Below, piece after piece: positions 8,165 to 15,868 of a stretch of DNA of 30,078 bases. Numbering within the stretch: the stretch's first letter is position 1; the number at the start of each line of letters is the position of its first letter. The stretch spans positions 1 to 30,078 of the forward strand of contig DCVA01000028.1 of NCBI GenBank assembly GCA_002327925.1, written 5' to 3'. The stretch comes from Anaerolineales bacterium UBA2200 (GTDB lineage Bacteria; Chloroflexota; Anaerolineae; UBA2200). The notes beneath the pieces were generated by a model. It was not told the origin of the DNA, did not search any database, and saw nothing but the letters and a program-made list of their open reading frames with translations. The translations under genes were made by a program, and so were the position numbers.

Positions 8165-8764
8165 TTATGTGCGCGTCAGCGCCTTCTCGAGCCGGATCTC
8201 GTCGCGCACCGGTATCCTTGCAAAGCCTCCCTCTTCCGCACCATGATGCTTGATCATGGCCCCCGTAGAGAGGTCCGAAATGACAAAGCCCCAGCGCTGG
8301 TAGAGGTAGAGCGCCGGCAGGTCGTCGTTCGTTGTGGCCACGGCGAGCTTCTCGATGCCTGCCATCCGCGCCTCGTGCTCCACCATGGCCAGCAAGGACC
8401 TCGCCGCGCGCCGCCCCTGGAACTCCGGATGGACGTTGAGCATCACGATGACGAGGCGTGGCGGCTCAACGCTGTACGAAAGCGCGCCGGCGACCTGGTC
8501 GTCACTGGTTGCGATCCAGGCGGGCAAGCGGGTGATATCGTAGGTGCGATCGAAGCACTCAACCTCTGTCTCGTCCCAGTAGAGGAGGGCGATCTCTCGG
8601 ATGAGCTCTGCATCTTCAGCCGAGGCCGCGCGCACGGGCAACGGCGGCGGGCGTAAGCGAGTGCTCACAGAGACCACATCCAGCCGAGCATGCTCATTGC
8701 ACACGTATTCGCCCGTCCTTGCACAGCGATAAGGCGCTGCCCGATCATCATAGTGGCACTTCAT
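8165..8764 (-). CDS. GNAT acetyltransferase with zinc-finger-like N-terminus
   Basis: Product of 199 aa. The GNAT domain covers about residues 45-190, with motif A around V-M-L-N-V-H-P-E-F-Q-G-R-R-A (acetyl-CoA pyrophosphate loop Q-G-R-R-A) and the C-terminal Y-Q-R-W-G-F. The first 30 residues hold Cys3, Cys14, Cys22 and His25, plus Asp6 and Thr17 where a B-box-like finger would have ligands. This looks like a partly eroded zinc module. The start is the ATG at 8764 with GGGAGG eight bases upstream. An in-frame TTG (8782) overlaps the preceding stop as TTGA and cannot be excluded. Acetyl acceptor unknown. Third from the end of the operon. Confidence 0.85.
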   Translation of the reverse strand: MKCHYDDRAAPYRCARTGEYVCNEHARLDVVSVSTRLRPPPLPVRAASAEDAELIREIALLYWDETEVECFDRTYDITRLPAWIATSDDQVAGALSYSVEPPRLVIVMLNVHPEFQGRRAARSLLAMVEHEARMAGIEKLAVATTNDDLPALYLYQRWGFVISDLSTGAMIKHHGAEEGGFARIPVRDEIRLEKALTRT

Positions 8765-8778
8765 GGGTCTCGCCTCCC

Positions 8779-10083
8779 TCAAGGCACAGAGTCGTTTCCG
8801 GGCAGGCCCTCGGGAACGAGCGCCTCCCAGGTGATCCCATCGTCGTGGCTGACCATCAGGCGGTACTCGATCCGGTCCATCGACCGCGTCAAGTCCACGA
8901 ACAGCAGCAAAGCCTTCGGTTCACGGGCGTCAACGGCCAGGGGACGCACCGTGTTCACGCCCGCAAACTCGTCCGGAACGGAGCCCCAGTCGGCCAGCAG
9001 CTCCCAGGCCACCAGGCTCGAATCCGGAGAGTCGGCGTTCAACGAGCGGAGCACCCGGTAGTGCCTGTTAGCATTGGGCAAGTAGGTGATGTCGCAGCCC
9101 GTGTAGAGGGCGTTGAGGTTCGGGTCATAGGTGAGTCCTGCCGCCGAGCAGGCATCCGCACCTGGTCCGTCGGCGTAGGATCTCAAGTCGAACTGGCCCA
9201 GAGACAACCGCTCCCACGATCCAGAGCGTCCGCCGCGGTACACCTGCCCCACGGGCCAGGATCGACTGAGGTACTGGCGCACGTGCGCCCAGAGCACACT
9301 GGGGTTGTTGGGGTTGATCAGGATCGCACTGACGTATCCCTGCGCCAGACCATAATCTGCCCGGCCCCAGGTGCGGCCGCGGTCTTCACTCTTAACCAGC
9401 ACGGACTTGAGCTCGGTCCCCCAGCCGGTTCCCGCGTACAGGATGTCGGGGTTCTCCAAATCAACCGCCAGGGCGGTCACAAGAAGAGTGTGCACCAGCG
9501 ACCAGGGCTGGTCGTTCCCCTCGCGGCGGTAGAGCCCATGATCGGTTCCCAGGTACATGGTCTGCGGATTGCGGTAGTCGACCGCCACGACGTAACTCAT
9601 TGCCGCAGAAGGAACGCCCAACAGCGATTCGGGCAGCCAACTGCGCCCTCGGTCGAGACTCTTGAACAGCGTGTTTGCCACTACCGCATAGTACAGGGGC
9701 GGGCTGTCGGGCGTCACCACCATGCTGTAGACAAATGGCACGCTGCTTTCCAGGTCCGTCTCCGGTGCAGGGGTGGGTTTCGGCTGAGATGTGGCAGTCG
9801 GCTCCCAGGGAGTCACTGTTGGCGTCAGCGTTGGCGGGAGGGCCGTTGGGGTCGCAGATGGGGCGATCGTCCGGGTCGGAACCGGTGACGACGTTCTGGT
9901 GGCAGTCTCCTGAACAGTCATGCCAAGAGTCGAGGTGATGCTCGGCCGTGTTGTCGGCGCAGGGTCGGGTGCGGGTGTGGGACGGCCACCGCAGGCAGCC
10001 AGAGCCAGGAGCAGGGCAACAGCGAATGCCCTCTGCAAAGCAGGGCCGGTCTTGGTCCGGGACCGTTGTGGTAACAGGTTCAT
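8779..10083 (-). CDS. Asp-box (BNR/VPS10-like) beta-propeller lipoprotein
   Basis: Surface lipoprotein of 434 aa. The signal peptide ends L-A-L-A-A-C (Cys31) and is followed by about 90 residues of Thr/Pro/Ala/Ser-rich linker. From about 120 onward come repeated blades with Asp-box motifs S-x-D-x-G-x-[ST]-W: S-L-D-R-G-R-S-W, S-E-D-R-G-R-T-W and S-H-D-D-G-I-T-W, plus blades reading L-Y-A-G-T or M-Y-L-G-T. This is the fold of sialidase-like, VPS10-like and photosystem-assembly propellers. The sialidase catalytic Arg triad and FRIP motif are not apparent, so a binding or scaffold role is likelier than hydrolysis. The start is the ATG at 10083 with GGAGG upstream; the open frame to 10194 is not used. 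It is linked to the acetyltransferase gene by abutting stop and Shine-Dalgarno. Confidence 0.85.
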   Translation of the reverse strand: MNLLPQRSRTKTGPALQRAFAVALLLALAACGGRPTPAPDPAPTTRPSITSTLGMTVQETATRTSSPVPTRTIAPSATPTALPPTLTPTVTPWEPTATSQPKPTPAPETDLESSVPFVYSMVVTPDSPPLYYAVVANTLFKSLDRGRSWLPESLLGVPSAAMSYVVAVDYRNPQTMYLGTDHGLYRREGNDQPWSLVHTLLVTALAVDLENPDILYAGTGWGTELKSVLVKSEDRGRTWGRADYGLAQGYVSAILINPNNPSVLWAHVRQYLSRSWPVGQVYRGGRSGSWERLSLGQFDLRSYADGPGADACSAAGLTYDPNLNALYTGCDITYLPNANRHYRVLRSLNADSPDSSLVAWELLADWGSVPDEFAGVNTVRPLAVDAREPKALLLFVDLTRSMDRIEYRLMVSHDDGITWEALVPEGLPGNDSVP

Positions 10084-10222
10084 GCCGACCTCCGTCAGAC
10101 TGGTCTGGCGCAAAGTGCGCGGCCGGCCGTCAGGCCCAGGGCCGAACAAGAGAGGCGCCACCCATAGGACGCTGAACGGAGTCCACAAGTTCAATCAGCT
10201 GGCCGTCGCATCGCCCGTCCAG

Positions 10223-10729
10223 TCACTGCGAGGGCAGCCCCACCAATTTCAGGCTAACCGGCCCCTGGCTGCCAAGAAGTGCGGTGCGGTCAATGAGCCG
10301 CATGGTGACGATATCCAGGCCGTCGCCCGGATCGCCCGAGAACTGCTCAAAGTCCAGCGTGCGCCACTCTCCCGGAGCCAGAATTCGGGAGCACTCGTAG
10401 GCCTGGCCGGAGGAATCCACCAGCGCCAGTGTCAGGTAGAGCGTACGGGTTGACCTGGCCCGCAACGTCACCGCCGGCCTGCCATCTCGCATCGGAGGAG
10501 GCCCTTCGCGTTCGATGACGTACTCTGTGCCGGTGGACATGGTGTAGAGCATGGCCAGGACGTCCTCACCCTCTGGCCCGGAGCGGGCTTCGAGCCACAG
10601 ATCCGTGCCCTGGTCGGATGCTCGCCAGCCGTCCAGCTCCGAAGCCCCCCTGTCGCAGGCGGTGATCGCCAGCGTGATCAGGGCGAGCAGCACCAGAATA
10701 CGTGCCCTGCGGGTCCCGAGACTAGCCAT
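10223..10729 (-). CDS. hypothetical lipoprotein
   Basis: Product of 168 aa; I do not recognise a family. An Arg-rich start is followed by a hydrophobic stretch ending L-A-I-T-A-C (Cys25), a lipoprotein signal. The mature part is predicted beta-rich, with hydrophobic/polar alternation and no catalytic motif I can name; it resembles small beta-sandwich carbohydrate-binding or lectin-like domains only in composition. The ATG lies inside the end of the TrpD-like gene (8-bp overlap), so translation is coupled. A 139-bp gap with no clear promoter or terminator separates it from the downstream propeller lipoprotein. Confidence 0.75.
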   Translation of the reverse strand: MASLGTRRARILVLLALITLAITACDRGASELDGWRASDQGTDLWLEARSGPEGEDVLAMLYTMSTGTEYVIEREGPPPMRDGRPAVTLRARSTRTLYLTLALVDSSGQAYECSRILAPGEWRTLDFEQFSGDPGDGLDIVTMRLIDRTALLGSQGPVSLKLVGLPSQ

Positions 10730-11753
10730 TCTTTACCAGGCGGGTGAAATCGACCAGACGCTGCAGGCGCTCCGCTGCGGCTCCGCTGTCTATGGCCTGC
10801 TGAGCCCTGTTGATCCCTTCGCGCAGATTGCGCGCAATCTTGCCGATGACCAGCGAGGCAGCGGCGTTGAGCACAACGATGTCGCGCGGCGGGCCTTTGG
10901 CGCCACTCAGAACGCTGCGCGTTACGCCCACGTTGGTCTCCACCGAGCCACCGGCCACGTCTCCCAGGCGGGCCCGCGCCAGGCCCAGGTCAGTCGGATC
11001 CAGGAAGAAGGTCGAAACCATACCTTCCTCATCCAGCCGGCTCACCTTGTTGACCCCGGTGGTCGAGAGCTCATCCATCCCGTCGGCACCATAGACCACA
11101 AATGCCTCTCGGATGCCCATCGCTCTCTGGGTGTAGGCGACTCGTTCTGTCAGGGCCCCGGTGTAGACGCCAATGACCTGTGCCTGCGCTCCAGCCGGGT
11201 TGATCATCGGATCCAGCACGTTGAGGACCGTGCGCACTCCCATCTCGCGCGCGATGGCCAGTGCCGAATCCATGCCCGTCTGCAGAAGCGGCGCGAATAG
11301 AAAGCCTATTCCGACCGCATCGATGCACTCGGCCATCTGCTCCGGCTTGAGGTCCAGATTCACTCCCAGTGCCTCAAGGAGGTCTGCACTTCCGCAGCGA
11401 CTTGAGACGGAGCGATTGCCGTGCTTGGCGATGGCCAGCCCCGCACCCGCTGCCACCAGTGCAGCAGTGGTCGAGATGTTGAATGTCCCGGCCCGGTCGT
11501 CACCTGTGCCGGATATGTCCACGAGGTCCTGGCGTTTCGGCAGTACGGGTGTTACTCCGCGCCTCACCGCACGGGCGCAGCCGATCAGCTCTTCGACCGT
11601 CTCACCCTTCATGCGCAATGCGGTCAGGAACGCGGCCACCTGGGCGGCGGCGGCCTCACCCTGCAGAATCTCGTTCATGGCACCCTCAGCCTGCGCCTCC
11701 GTCAGGGACTGGCTCTCCATCAGTCGAACAATGCCTTCTCGAATCGCACTCAT
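10722..11753 (-). CDS. TrpD-family phosphoribosyltransferase, atypical
   Basis: Product of 343 aa with the layout of anthranilate phosphoribosyltransferase: a helical N-terminal domain (1-65) and a PRPP-binding domain. Retained PRPP/Mg motifs are G-T-G-D-D (82-86), N-I-S-T (92-95), K-H-G-N (110-113) and D-E (227-228). The anthranilate side is altered: the usual F-A-P-x-x-H-P-A-M reads F-A-P-L-L-Q-T-G-M (153-161), the conserved Arg ten residues after that His position is Ala (168), and G-P-L reads D-P-M (181-183). No other trp gene is near. It may act on a different acceptor. The start is the ATG at 11753 behind GGAGGGG. First gene of a six-gene operon; the downstream lipoprotein overlaps its stop. 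Family certain, reaction uncertain. Confidence 0.85.
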   Translation of the reverse strand: MSAIREGIVRLMESQSLTEAQAEGAMNEILQGEAAAAQVAAFLTALRMKGETVEELIGCARAVRRGVTPVLPKRQDLVDISGTGDDRAGTFNISTTAALVAAGAGLAIAKHGNRSVSSRCGSADLLEALGVNLDLKPEQMAECIDAVGIGFLFAPLLQTGMDSALAIAREMGVRTVLNVLDPMINPAGAQAQVIGVYTGALTERVAYTQRAMGIREAFVVYGADGMDELSTTGVNKVSRLDEEGMVSTFFLDPTDLGLARARLGDVAGGSVETNVGVTRSVLSGAKGPPRDIVVLNAAASLVIGKIARNLREGINRAQQAIDSGAAAERLQRLVDFTRLVKNG

Positions 11754-11800
11754 CGTCCCCTCCGACCGCCTGATAGTGCCCCCCTTTGGAGGTCCAAGCC

Positions 11801-11829
11801 ATTCTAGCGCACCGCAGGTCGTCTGTCAA
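11801..11829 (-). promoter_or_regulatory. promoter of the trpD-like six-gene operon
   Basis: On the minus strand: TTGACA (11829-11824), 17-bp spacer, TAGAAT (11806-11801). The ATG at 11753 lies about 40 nt below the predicted start of transcription. No attenuator or trp leader peptide is visible in this short leader. Confidence 0.8.
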
Positions 11830-11873
11830 TCAGTCCACTCTGTCTGCCAGTCCGCTGCTCCCCCGCTGCCGGT

Positions 11874-11901
11874 TTGACCGATACCCGTCCGTGGCTATAA
11901 T
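11874..11901 (+). promoter_or_regulatory. promoter of the channel gene
   Basis: TTGACC (11874-11879), 16-bp spacer, TATAAT (11896-11901). It is divergent from the trpD-like operon promoter about 45 bp away. The leader is about 65 nt before the ATG at 11974. Confidence 0.75.
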
Positions 11902-11973
11902 TTCCGCTACCTGCGTATCGCACACTTGCGACAGCAAGCCCAAACTCGTCCACCCGCACCGCTGGAGGAGATC

Positions 11974-13863
11974 ATGAGAAGGCCCGCCTTGGTCGACCGG
12001 TTTCGTTATGCCTTCGACAACTCGCTATCGGGCGGCGCCTTGCCTCTGATGGGCTGGCTGGCCATAGCGTCCGTTGCGTTGGTGCTGGTATCGGCGCTCT
12101 TTCTCTGGCTCCTCGGCGTTTCTCCCTTCGCTCGCTTTGTCGATCTCACCTGGATGCTGACTCTCTACACCCTCGGCAAGAGCATTCCCCAGGGTGACGG
12201 CGCCGGCTGGCCGTACCTGCTTTCCATGCTCGTGATCAACTATGGCGGGGTCTTCGTAACAGGGACTCTGATCGCGATTCTGACGGAAATGGTGCGCGAC
12301 AAGATCGCACAGCTGCGCGAAGGGCGCTCGCGGGTGATCGAATCCGGCCACACGGTAATCCTCGGCTGGTCCTCTCATACGCTGGTACTCATTCGCGAGC
12401 TGGCCACCGCCAAGGCCGATGATCGTGATTCGTGCGTGGTCGTTCTGGCCGACCGTGACAAGTCCGTTATGGATGCCGATATCCATGCGGGCCTGCCCGA
12501 ACTCGGCCGCACCAGAGTTGTATGCAGGCGTGGCAATCCGGGCAGCCCGGTCGACCTGGCTACGGCGAACCTCGAGGGGGCTTGCTCCATTGTTGTACCG
12601 TCGCCAGAGGGCGATGACCCGGATGCGGAGGTGATTCGCATCCTGCTGGCCGTCAAGCTCGCCTGCCAGGGTGGCACCTCCCACGCCCGTGTGGTCGCGG
12701 AGATCAAGAAACCATCGAACCTGGCAGTCGCGCGCCTCGCGGGCGAGAAGACCATCGAGTTGGTGTGGGCCGGGGACCTGATCTCACGCATCACAGCCCA
12801 GGCCTGTCGAGAACCGGGCCTGTCGACCGTCTACACGGAACTGCTGGACTTTAAGGGCGACGAGATGTATTTCAGGGCGGAGCCCTGGCTGTCGGGCAAG
12901 ACCTTCGCCGACACGCTGCTGGCCTATGAGGAGTCGACAGTCATCGGAGTTCTGCCCTCGGGCGGCACTCCCCGTCTCAAACCGCCGATGGAAACTGTGC
13001 TGGGTGACGGCGACCAACTGATCGTGATTGCCGAGGACGATAGCACCATTCGCCCATCCGATCGCCGCGCCTGGGACATTCGGGCGGACTCAATAGTCAG
13101 AACCCGGTCCACGGAGGCAGTTCCGGAGAAGATCCTTGTCCTGGGCTGGAACTGGCTCGGCGCGTCGATCATCAACGAGCTCGACCACTACGCCGCGCCT
13201 GGGTCCGTGGTGACTGTCGTTTCGGACCTCGCACGCACAGAGGACGATATCCGCCGTCACTGCCGCTCTCTGGCCAATCAAAGCGTGGAGTACTTTCCGG
13301 CCAGCACGACGGATCGGTCGAGTCTGGAAGAGGTGGGGGTTGCTGACTACAGTCACGTGATCGTGCTGAGCTACTGTGACTCAGTCGACCGGCGTTCGGC
13401 TGACGCACGAACTCTTGTCACCCTCCTGCATCTACGTGAGTTCTCCGAACGGACCGGACATCCCTTCTCTATTGTCTCCGAGATGCTCGATGTGCGAAAC
13501 CGTGACCTCGCCGAGACAGCCAGGGCGGACGACTTTATCGTCAGCGAGGAATTCGTCAGCCTGGCCCTGGCGCAGATCTCCGAGCGCAGCGAGTTGGCGG
13601 CTGTCTTTGCCGACCTTTTCGACCCCGATGGGTCCGAGATCCACATGCGGCCCGCTGGTGATTACGTGGTCCTGGACCAGCCCATTGACTTCTTCACCGT
13701 GGTTGAGTCGGCCAGACAACGAGGCGAAGTGGCCGTGGGGTATTGCCAGCGGGCCCGCAGCACAGACCCGGGCCGGAGCTATGGTGTCAAGCTGAATCCC
13801 GTCAAGTCCGCTTCCGTGACCTACGCCGAGGCGGACCGTATCATCGTGATTGCCGAGGCCTGA
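11974..13863 (+). CDS. CASTOR/POLLUX-like ion channel with two RCK/TrkA-N domains
   Basis: Product of 629 aa. Two transmembrane helices (about 25-48 and 80-105) flank a pore-loop-like stretch with G-K-S-I-P-Q-G-D-G-A-G-W. A cytoplasmic tail follows with a first Rossmann/TrkA-N domain (V-I-L-G-W-S, from about 125) and a second (I-L-V-L-G-W-N-W-L-G, from about 385). This order and length fit the bacterial CASTOR/POLLUX (DMI1)-related channels, whose plant members are nuclear-envelope cation channels. The canonical K+ filter T-V-G-Y-G is absent, so selectivity is open. The start is the ATG at 11974 with GGAGG at 11964-11968; the frame open from 11926 begins without a Shine-Dalgarno. Single-gene transcript, closed by the hairpin at 13872. 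Confidence 0.82.
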   Translation: MRRPALVDRFRYAFDNSLSGGALPLMGWLAIASVALVLVSALFLWLLGVSPFARFVDLTWMLTLYTLGKSIPQGDGAGWPYLLSMLVINYGGVFVTGTLIAILTEMVRDKIAQLREGRSRVIESGHTVILGWSSHTLVLIRELATAKADDRDSCVVVLADRDKSVMDADIHAGLPELGRTRVVCRRGNPGSPVDLATANLEGACSIVVPSPEGDDPDAEVIRILLAVKLACQGGTSHARVVAEIKKPSNLAVARLAGEKTIELVWAGDLISRITAQACREPGLSTVYTELLDFKGDEMYFRAEPWLSGKTFADTLLAYEESTVIGVLPSGGTPRLKPPMETVLGDGDQLIVIAEDDSTIRPSDRRAWDIRADSIVRTRSTEAVPEKILVLGWNWLGASIINELDHYAAPGSVVTVVSDLARTEDDIRRHCRSLANQSVEYFPASTTDRSSLEEVGVADYSHVIVLSYCDSVDRRSADARTLVTLLHLREFSERTGHPFSIVSEMLDVRNRDLAETARADDFIVSEEFVSLALAQISERSELAAVFADLFDPDGSEIHMRPAGDYVVLDQPIDFFTVVESARQRGEVAVGYCQRARSTDPGRSYGVKLNPVKSASVTYAEADRIIVIAEA

Positions 13864-13871
13864 AAAGGCGA

Positions 13872-13902
13872 GGTCCCTGGACCGAATCTCGGTCCGGGGA
13901 CC
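13872..13902. terminator. bidirectional hairpin terminator
   Basis: A 14-bp stem with one G-T wobble (13872-13885 with 13889-13902) closes a 3-nt loop. On the minus strand it is followed by TCGCCTTTT and on the plus strand by CGTTCCTTT. It lies between the convergent channel gene and AOR operon. The remaining ~95 bp to 13998 holds only weak short stems. Confidence 0.75.
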
Positions 13903-13998
13903 CCGTTCCTTTGCCCTGCCAGCGGTGACTCTCCTGCCTCCAGGAGCGGCGGCGAAGACTGCCCACGAATCGGGCAATCGCGACCGCTCGAGCTCCCG

Positions 13999-14373
13999 CT
14001 AGCCGTCCCCTTCATAGCTGTGATGCAGCGCTGTGTCCTCTTCGTTCAGCGCCCGTTCCATCTCCTTGCACATTGCCGCACCGTGCCGGTACTGGAAGGG
14101 CCACATGCTTCTGGGATCGAACAGCCCCACCCGGTCGCCGTCCAGCAGCACGTGGTCCAGGTCGGGCTGCAGGCCGGGCATCGCGCTGAGCTGGGCGCTG
14201 ATGAACGTGATTCCACGCTCCTCGGTGGGCAGGCCGATTTTGGCGAGCAGGTTGCGCATGGTGCTACCCTCGGGCAGCACCACCGAGAGGTGCGCGTAGC
14301 TGGGTTCTCTGGCGGCGCCTCCGTAGCGGGACAGCGCTCCGTACAGCCAGACGTCAATGGTCATTTCGGTCAA
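13999..14373 (-). CDS. MoaD/ThiS-like beta-grasp protein without Gly-Gly tail
   Basis: Product of 124 aa. Residues about 5-90 have the ubiquitin-like pattern of MoaD: an initial strand (T-I-D-V-W-L-Y-G), G-S-T-M-R-N-L-L-A-K-I-G, then D-G-D-R-V-G-L-F. Where MoaD ends in ...F-P-x-x-G-G, this protein continues D-P-R-S-M-W-P-F and runs about 30 residues more, acidic and ending G-D-G. It should therefore not be thiocarboxylated at that site unless processed. The start is taken as TTG at 14373, directly after the upstream TAG, because GGAGGT (inside the preceding gene) is 7 nt away; an ATG three codons on is 16 nt from it. Last gene of the AOR operon. Possible roles: structural partner of MoaD, or a cofactor-binding adaptor. 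Confidence 0.72.
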   Translation of the reverse strand: MTEMTIDVWLYGALSRYGGAAREPSYAHLSVVLPEGSTMRNLLAKIGLPTEERGITFISAQLSAMPGLQPDLDHVLLDGDRVGLFDPRSMWPFQYRHGAAMCKEMERALNEEDTALHHSYEGDG

Positions 14374-14613
14374 CTATCCACCTCCGACAGCCGGGAAGAT
14401 ACCTACCTCGTCCTCTGGCTGCAGTGGCCAGTCGAGGGGTCTGGCGCGGCCATTTACAAAGGTCGTGCGCACTTCGTCACAGGGAACACCCAGACTCGCG
14501 ATGAGCTCTCTCACCGACGCGCCATCCACCATTTCCACATCCAGGGCGATGCCCGATGGTGCTCCGGGTACGTAGATCCCCAGGCCGGCGAAAAGCCTCA
14601 CCCGCACGACCAT
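14374..14613 (-). CDS. MoaD/ThiS-family sulfur-carrier protein
   Basis: Beta-grasp protein of 79 aa, starting M-V-V-R-V-R-L-F-A and ending G-I-F-P-A-V-G-G-G. The terminal Gly-Gly is the adenylation and thiocarboxylation site in MoaD, which donates dithiolene sulfur to molybdopterin; here one extra Gly follows. The frame is open to 14715, but that start would overlap the radical SAM gene by 58 bp and add a 34-residue non-homologous leader. The ATG at 14613, with AAGGA just upstream, gives the normal MoaD length. The codons for the three glycines (GGA GGT GGA) form the Shine-Dalgarno of the next gene. No MoaE or MoeB is in the window. Confidence 0.82.
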   Translation of the reverse strand: MVVRVRLFAGLGIYVPGAPSGIALDVEMVDGASVRELIASLGVPCDEVRTTFVNGRARPLDWPLQPEDEVGIFPAVGGG

Positions 14614-14657
14614 GGTTCCTTGCCCCGTCTCCGGGCGTTCGTCACGCGGTATGCTGC

Positions 14658-15845
14658 TCAAGGACACCTCACGATATCCTGTGCCCACAGGCAGTCCGCG
14701 CAGGATGGATTCCATCCCCAGCAGCCCTCGTTGTTCTGACGCAGGTCGCAGCTGTCACGAAGATCGCAGTTGGGACAGGAGGGGAATTCAAAGCTGCGCA
14801 CCTGGCTGCGAAAACGGACATAGTCCTCCGACATCCACACACTCGCCAGCGATTCATTGTTGATGTTGCCCAGTGAGTAGCGAGTGACCTGCTTCCTGAA
14901 CCCGTCCACCGCATAGTATGCATAGTTGTGTGACAGTGCGTAGCAGGGCGCCACAGACCCGTCCCAGCCAATGACGACGGCGCGGTCCTGCACAAAGCGG
15001 CACCGACGTTCAGCGCCCCAGTGCATACGGGGCAGTTCCAACGTGCCCCAGGTGATCCACGCTCCGGTGCGCACGGGCCAGCCGCTGGCCAAAAGCGATG
15101 GTTGCGGCTCATAGCCGTAGAGCATCTGCTCACGCATGTCCTCAGTGTAGCACAGCACGTTGCTTACCAGAACACGCGCTGCGTTCAGGCGCGAAGCGAG
15201 AGCCGTGAGCCGAGGTAGCTCGTTGACGTTGCTTTTGAGCACCACGAACTCGATGCCCAGGGCCGGAAGGAGCGAGTCCATCTCTCGCTTGGTTTCGTTA
15301 AGCCGCCGGATACTGTCCAGCACCTGCGACAGCATGGCCCCCCGCACGCCTTCATAGGTGGCTGGCTCCACCCCGTCCACCGAGATGACCAGTCTGTCCA
15401 CTCCCATGCGCACGAGTTCTCGAGCTGTGTCGGCGTCCAGCAGTAGACCATTCGAGCCAAGGCTCACTGCGATGCCCAGTCCGCGGATCGCGGCGATCAT
15501 ATCCAGGATATGCCGATGCGCCAGGGGCTCCCCAAAGCCAGTGAACACCACCCGGCTGACGTCGGGCAGAGTCCGGATCTGCTCCAGCAGCTTCCCGAAT
15601 GTGCCTTTCGACATGTCGGCATCCGGATCGCCCCACACGTTGCGGATACACGTTCGGCACGTCAGGTTGCAGCGCGTGGTTGGCTCAACGTAAACCTTGT
15701 GCACGTCGGGCAGTCGAGGATGCAGCACCAGGTCCCCGTCCCGCTCATCGAGCCAGCAGTCCGAAATCCTGTCGAGATGCCGTGATTCCAGGAATCCATC
15801 CGGCAGCTCAAGCGTGCGTGAGTCGATTCGGCGTGCCTTGGGCAT
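14658..15845 (-). CDS. radical SAM/SPASM protein linked to AOR (cofactor-modifying type)
   Basis: Product of 395 aa. The radical SAM [4Fe-4S] site is C-N-L-T-C-R-T-C (Cys59, Cys63, Cys66), followed by F-T-G-F-G-E-P-L (the GGEP-type SAM-binding strand) and I-S-V-D-G. The C-terminal third is cysteine-rich (A-P-C-Y-A, C-P-N-C-D-L-R-D-S-C, then C-W-G-W-N-P-S-C-A-D-C), a SPASM/twitch pattern for auxiliary Fe-S clusters. Similar proteins accompany tungsten AOR genes in archaea and anaerobes and are presumed to mature the enzyme or cofactor. The start is the ATG at 15845 with GGAGAG upstream. An upstream in-frame codon at 15890 lies inside a hairpin and is less likely. It follows AOR after a 107-bp gap containing that hairpin. 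Confidence 0.88.
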   Translation of the reverse strand: MPKARRIDSRTLELPDGFLESRHLDRISDCWLDERDGDLVLHPRLPDVHKVYVEPTTRCNLTCRTCIRNVWGDPDADMSKGTFGKLLEQIRTLPDVSRVVFTGFGEPLAHRHILDMIAAIRGLGIAVSLGSNGLLLDADTARELVRMGVDRLVISVDGVEPATYEGVRGAMLSQVLDSIRRLNETKREMDSLLPALGIEFVVLKSNVNELPRLTALASRLNAARVLVSNVLCYTEDMREQMLYGYEPQPSLLASGWPVRTGAWITWGTLELPRMHWGAERRCRFVQDRAVVIGWDGSVAPCYALSHNYAYYAVDGFRKQVTRYSLGNINNESLASVWMSEDYVRFRSQVRSFEFPSCPNCDLRDSCDLRQNNEGCWGWNPSCADCLWAQDIVRCP

Positions 15846-15868
15846 CCGCTCTCCAGAGAGACAATCGA

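Noticed and set aside
7299..8246. Long plus-strand frame of 315 codons opposite the patatin gene
   Set aside because: It has low-complexity shadow composition, no recognisable motif and no Shine-Dalgarno, and lies entirely antisense to well-supported genes.
10722..11753. Plain annotation as tryptophan-biosynthesis trpD
   Set aside because: The anthranilate-side residues are replaced and no trp gene is adjacent, so only the family name is used.
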